This document shows, piece by piece, positions 60,857 to 64,000 of a stretch of 64,000 bases of DNA. Both the position numbers and the translations under genes were made by a program. Below the pieces are notes generated by a model, which did not search any database, was not told the origin of the DNA, and saw only the letters and a list, made by a program, of their open reading frames with translations. Every line of letters begins with the position of its first letter. The stretch's first letter is position 1. This DNA comes from CBDHHC01 sp965263345 (GTDB taxonomy: Bacteria > Pseudomonadota > Alphaproteobacteria > Rhizobiales > CBDHHC01). Where the stretch lies: contig CBDHHC010000006.1 of the NCBI GenBank assembly GCA_965263345.1, positions 627,783-691,782 of the forward strand. The letters run 5' to 3'.

Positions 60857-62812
60857 TTATGTTTGGTTTCTTTCTTCTATGACTTGTAAAATTTCGTTTA
60901 ATATTTCGGGATCATCAATTGTTGCCGGCATTTTCCATTCTTGTTTATCAGCGATTTTTTGCATTGTTCCTCGGAGAATTTTTCCTGAGCGCGTTTTGGG
61001 TAGACGCGCCACAGTATAGACCTGTTTAAATGCTGCAACAGGACCAATTTTTTCACGTACAAGAGCAATACATTCATTTTCAATCTCTGAACTATTTTTG
61101 GTAACACCAGAGTTGATAATGATAAACCCACATGGGAGCTGTCCCTTTAAATCATCCTGGACGCCAATAACTGCACACTCGGCAACATCCGGGTGATAGG
61201 CGATGACTTCTTCGATTGCTCCTGTGGAGAGACGGTGCCCGGCGACATTGATGATATCGTCTGTGCGGCTCATGATATGGATGTAGCCGTCATCGTCTTT
61301 TATGCCCGCATCCGAAGTGTTGTAATAGCCTTTAAATCTCGATAAATAGGTATTATGAAATCTCTCATCTGCATTCCATAAGGTTGGAAGGCAACTGGGC
61401 GGTAAGGGGAGTTTTATAGCGACATTTCCAAGGGTTCCGTTTGCAACTTCATTGCCCTCATTATCTAAAATCTGCACATCAAAGCCAGGCATTGGAACAG
61501 TCGCAGAGCCAAGTTTAATTGGTAGGTGTTCTATGCCAATCGGATTACCTGCAATTGCCCAGCCGGTTTCTGTTTGCCACCAATGGTCTATGACAGGAAT
61601 TTCAAGTTGTTGTTCTGCCCATTTGATCGTGTCAGGGTCTGCTCTTTCTCCTGCGAGAAACAGCGATTCTAAAGATGATAAATCATATTGGTCGATAAAT
61701 TTTCCATCTGGATCTTCTTTCTTTATGGCTCTGAATGCGGTTGGAGCAGTGAATAATACTTTCACATTATATTCTGAAATTATTCTCCAAAATGTACTTG
61801 CGTCTGGAGTGCCAACAGGTTTGCCTTCAAAGACAATTGTTGTTGCGCCAATAAGCAGGGGGGCATAAACGATATAAGAATGACCAACGACCCAACCAAC
61901 ATCTGAGGCAGCCCAATATACATCACCTGGTTGTGTGTCGTAAATTGCTCCCATAGTCCAGGCAAGGGCAACCATATGCCCACCATTATCCCGGACAACA
62001 CCTTTAGGTTGACCTGTGGTTCCTGACGTATAAAGAATGTATAGAGGATCTGTTGCATCTACGGGTTCGCATGGGATGGTGCGACCAGAGGATTTGGCTA
62101 AGGAGACATGTTGATTATAATCCAGGTCCCGTCCTTCAATGAGTGTGGCTTGCTTCTGTTCGCGTTGCAGAATGATACATTTTTGCGGCTTTTTGTTAGC
62201 CGTTTCAATAGCTTCGTCGAGCATTGGTTTGTAGGGGACAACACGATTAGGCTCAATGCCACAAGATGCTGAAATTATGACTTTGGGTTGCGCGTCATCT
62301 ATACGAACGGCAAGTTCATTTGCAGCAAATCCTCCAAATACAACAGAATGGATTGCTCCTATACGCGCACAGGCCAGCATTGAAAAAACAGCTTGGGGAA
62401 CCATTGGCATGTAGATAATAACACGGTCACCTTTGCCAACACCGTTATCTTTTAAAACGGCAGCCAGCGCTTCAATTTCTTGTTTTAGTTCAAGATAAGT
62501 GAATGTCTGTTTTTTGCCTGTTACAGGGCTGTCATAGATCAGTGCCAGTTGATCTGCTCTTGCACCATTTGCATGTCGGTCTACGGTATTATAGCAGGTG
62601 TTGCATTTTGCTCCAGAGAACCAACGGCCATAGACGCCTTGATTAGGTTCAAAGGTTTGTTCAAATGGTGTCTCCCAGTCTATTTTTTTTGCAAGTTCTG
62701 TCCAATAGGATTCTGGGTCAGATTTCCATTGATTGTAAATTTCTTGATAGGGATTTAAGATGTTTTGAGTTTCTTTATTATTGTTCCAGAGTTTATCCAG
62801 TCCAAAAATCAT
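60857..62812 (-). CDS. prpE: propionyl-CoA synthetase (PrpE-like acyl-CoA synthetase)
   Basis: About 651 residues from MIFGLDKLWNN at 62812; AGGGAGATAAAT precedes this ATG, and an in-frame upstream ATG at 62884 lacks a comparable site. ATP-dependent activation of propionate, or acrylate, to the CoA thioester. Adenylate-forming motifs: DPLYILYTSGTTGQPKGVV, RDNGGHMVALAWTMGAIYD (PrpE/ACSS3 type), WAASDVGWVVGHSYIVYAPLL, DHWWQTETGW and TRSGKILRGTMQKI with the catalytic lysine. The RDNGGH segment separates it from acetyl-CoA synthetase. With AcuI it would convert acrylate to acryloyl-CoA and then propionyl-CoA, as described in marine Alphaproteobacteria. Confidence 0.88.
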   Translation of the reverse strand: MIFGLDKLWNNNKETQNILNPYQEIYNQWKSDPESYWTELAKKIDWETPFEQTFEPNQGVYGRWFSGAKCNTCYNTVDRHANGARADQLALIYDSPVTGKKQTFTYLELKQEIEALAAVLKDNGVGKGDRVIIYMPMVPQAVFSMLACARIGAIHSVVFGGFAANELAVRIDDAQPKVIISASCGIEPNRVVPYKPMLDEAIETANKKPQKCIILQREQKQATLIEGRDLDYNQHVSLAKSSGRTIPCEPVDATDPLYILYTSGTTGQPKGVVRDNGGHMVALAWTMGAIYDTQPGDVYWAASDVGWVVGHSYIVYAPLLIGATTIVFEGKPVGTPDASTFWRIISEYNVKVLFTAPTAFRAIKKEDPDGKFIDQYDLSSLESLFLAGERADPDTIKWAEQQLEIPVIDHWWQTETGWAIAGNPIGIEHLPIKLGSATVPMPGFDVQILDNEGNEVANGTLGNVAIKLPLPPSCLPTLWNADERFHNTYLSRFKGYYNTSDAGIKDDDGYIHIMSRTDDIINVAGHRLSTGAIEEVIAYHPDVAECAVIGVQDDLKGQLPCGFIIINSGVTKNSSEIENECIALVREKIGPVAAFKQVYTVARLPKTRSGKILRGTMQKIADKQEWKMPATIDDPEILNEILQVIEERNQT

Positions 62813-63213
62813 ATTTATCTCCCTAGACCTGACCTGTCGTTGAATTTTTCTGCCTATTTCACTCGTGTTCTGTTTTATCTTCAAGTCAGCTATCGTGTTA
62901 AATCGAATCTTAGACTTCGTAAGAAATGATGAAATGGCACAAAGAAACTCAAGTCGTATTTTTATAGCAAATATACGGGTGCGGATCCAAGGTTCAGTTG
63001 TTAAGCAAGGGGGGCTTAGTGCACAACATTACCTTAGATCCGAACAGAAGAGTCATATCATTTTTATGGGTTTTTAAGTAGTTATACAGAGGTCGTAGTT
63101 GTTTAGTAGAGATAAGGCGAAAGGCTCGATATTTTATTAAATTAAAAAGGGCGGATAATTATCCGCCCTTTTTGCTCCTCATACTTTTAACCGAGAAATA
63201 ACAGTAGCTGACC
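62813..63213. other. intergenic region between the TRAP and prpE genes
   Basis: About 400 bases. It contains the prpE ribosome-binding site at its left end and a bidirectional terminator at 63144-63173. The prpE promoter should lie between. A possible frame at 62865-63077 on the plus strand lacks a ribosome-binding site and is not taken as a gene. Confidence 0.55.
63144..63173 (-). terminator. bidirectional terminator after the TRAP transporter gene
   Basis: A perfect 20-base palindrome GGGCGGATAATTATCCGCCC (63149-63168) flanked by five A's and five T's, so it ends transcripts on either strand. It lies 41 bases past the TRAP permease stop. Confidence 0.9.
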
Positions 63214-64000
63214 TTATTGGGTTATTATTTCAGGTCCCATTAATGTTGTAGGTAGCCATGTTGATATTGCTGGTATATAGGTTACCAGAATTAGGAAGAT
63301 GAACATAATGCATACCCATGGTAGTGCAGCCTTTACGACATTCAACACGGACATTCGGGCGACCCCGGCGGTTACGAAGAGGTTTAACCCGACCGGCGGT
63401 GTTATCATTCCGATTTCCATGTTCACAACCATGATGATACCAAGGTGAATTGGATCAATTCCAAGCTGGATGGCAATTGGGAATACAAGAGGTGCTACGA
63501 TGATTAGTAGACCTGATGGTTCCATAAATTGACCACCAATCAGCAGAATGATGTTTACAACAATAAGGAACAAGATTGGTCCAAAGCCTGCTGCAAGCAT
63601 TGCTTCTGTAATGATTTGTGGGATGCGTTCTTCAGTTAAGACATGCTTTAGAATTAAGGCATTTGCGATGATAAACATCAACATGATCGTTAGCTTGCCT
63701 GCCTCGAACAGTGTCTTTTTGGTATCTGGGTGAACAAAAGCCGTAATTAATGTATGAGGTCTGGTTATGAGCTTCTTGTTTTGACCATCTTCAACGGCAA
63801 GTGGTCCCATATCTTTATAGATAAAGTTTGCTACTAAGAAGGAGTATACGGCTGCAACCGCTGCCGCTTCTGTGGGGGTGAATACACCACCATAAATACC
63901 TCCAAGGATAATTACTATTAGGAGCAAGCCCCAGAATGCATCCATTGCAGAAGCGCCAACTTCTCCCCAACCAGCCCATGGCTGTGATGGTAAACCTTTG
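63214..64000 (-). CDS. TRAP transporter large permease subunit (partial)
   Basis: The 3' part only; the reading frame stays open to the end of the window, so the start lies beyond 64000. About 262 residues are visible, compared with about 430 or more for a full DctM. Seen: FWGLLLIVIILGGIYGGVFTPTEAAAVAAVYSFLVANFIY (read in parts), the characteristic GxFTPTEAA loop, then hydrophobic helices ending GMITPPVGLNLFVTAGVA and WLPTTLMG. These permeases import C4-dicarboxylates or other organic acids with a periplasmic binding protein. A hydrophilic insert of about 50 residues (KDMGPLAVEDGQNKKLITRPHT) interrupts two helices. The upstream small permease and binding-protein genes are not in view. Confidence 0.93.
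   Translation of the reverse strand, partial: KGLPSQPWAGWGEVGASAMDAFWGLLLIVIILGGIYGGVFTPTEAAAVAAVYSFLVANFIYKDMGPLAVEDGQNKKLITRPHTLITAFVHPDTKKTLFEAGKLTIMLMFIIANALILKHVLTEERIPQIITEAMLAAGFGPILFLIVVNIILLIGGQFMEPSGLLIIVAPLVFPIAIQLGIDPIHLGIIMVVNMEIGMITPPVGLNLFVTAGVARMSVLNVVKAALPWVCIMFIFLILVTYIPAISTWLPTTLMGPEIITQ

Noticed and set aside
62865..63077. 70-residue plus-strand frame upstream of prpE
   Set aside because: No ribosome-binding site; overlaps the 5' region of prpE and shows no family features.

Overview
This is an AT-rich chromosomal window of an alphaproteobacterium, most likely a Rhodospirillales-like lineage. The evidence is the conserved run rplU-rpmA-GNAT-obgE-proB-proA-nadD-rsfS-rlmH-envC-ctpA-polysaccharide deacetylase-rppH, together with alphaproteobacterial marker families: DUF992, DUF6111, Usg, the MoxR/DUF58/DUF4159 cluster, and L21 with a C-terminal helix-hairpin-helix extension. 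The genus cannot be told from sequence alone. No phage, insertion sequence or CRISPR array is visible. There is one tRNA gene (Arg, CCU).

Layout. 0.3-1.6 kb: ybjN-like gene and proC. 2.5-4.4 kb: a two-gene, translationally coupled pair encoding a KamB/NpmA-like 16S rRNA A1408 methyltransferase homologue and an archaeal-type DUF371 domain fused to an RsmI-like methyltransferase. 4.4-8.2 kb: accessory genes (Ntn-type amidohydrolase, orphan SLATT membrane protein, DUF992 and other exported proteins). 8.4-20 kb: the core housekeeping run for ribosomal proteins, proline and NAD synthesis, ribosome maturation and cell-wall remodelling. 20.3-24.6 kb: an autotransporter-like barrel, a pentapeptide/J-domain/TM/repeat protein, a 38-residue lysine-rich peptide gene and a ribbon-helix-helix regulator. 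24.7-26.8 kb: a DUF4212 + sodium:solute symporter operon. 27.2-38.6 kb: a Ser/Thr phosphorylation island (PP2C, FHA, membrane kinase with WD40 repeats), a shortened DUF2126 amidoligase-like gene, a secreted protein, and a large polymorphic-toxin-like protein with its probable Imm49-type immunity gene. 38.6-45.6 kb: MoxR-DUF58-BatA/DUF4159-VWA-like operon. 45.8-51.7 kb: CoA Nudix hydrolase, DUF6111, CCA-adding enzyme, Usg, outer-membrane barrel, TPR protein, FMN glutamate-synthase-like protein. 51.8-57.9 kb: tRNA-Arg, a poly-Asp subtilisin-like protease, a P-loop protein coupled to an ABC exporter with an apparently dead ATPase, and an ECF sigma/anti-sigma pair with a likely autoregulated promoter. 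58-64 kb: a toroid-like exported protein, acrylyl-CoA reductase and propionyl-CoA synthetase type enzymes (acrylate/propionate metabolism), and the 3' part of a TRAP transporter.

The most unusual part is the pair at 2492-4413. Both genes are predicted to act on neighbouring nucleotides (A1408 and C1402) of helix 44 in the decoding centre. One belongs to a family known mainly from aminoglycoside producers and resistance plasmids. The other joins an archaeal domain of unknown function to a divergent RsmI. The second notable region is 27-38.6 kb, where kinase, phosphatase and FHA genes flank an amidoligase-like gene and a nuclease toxin/immunity pair without any type VI secretion core genes in view.
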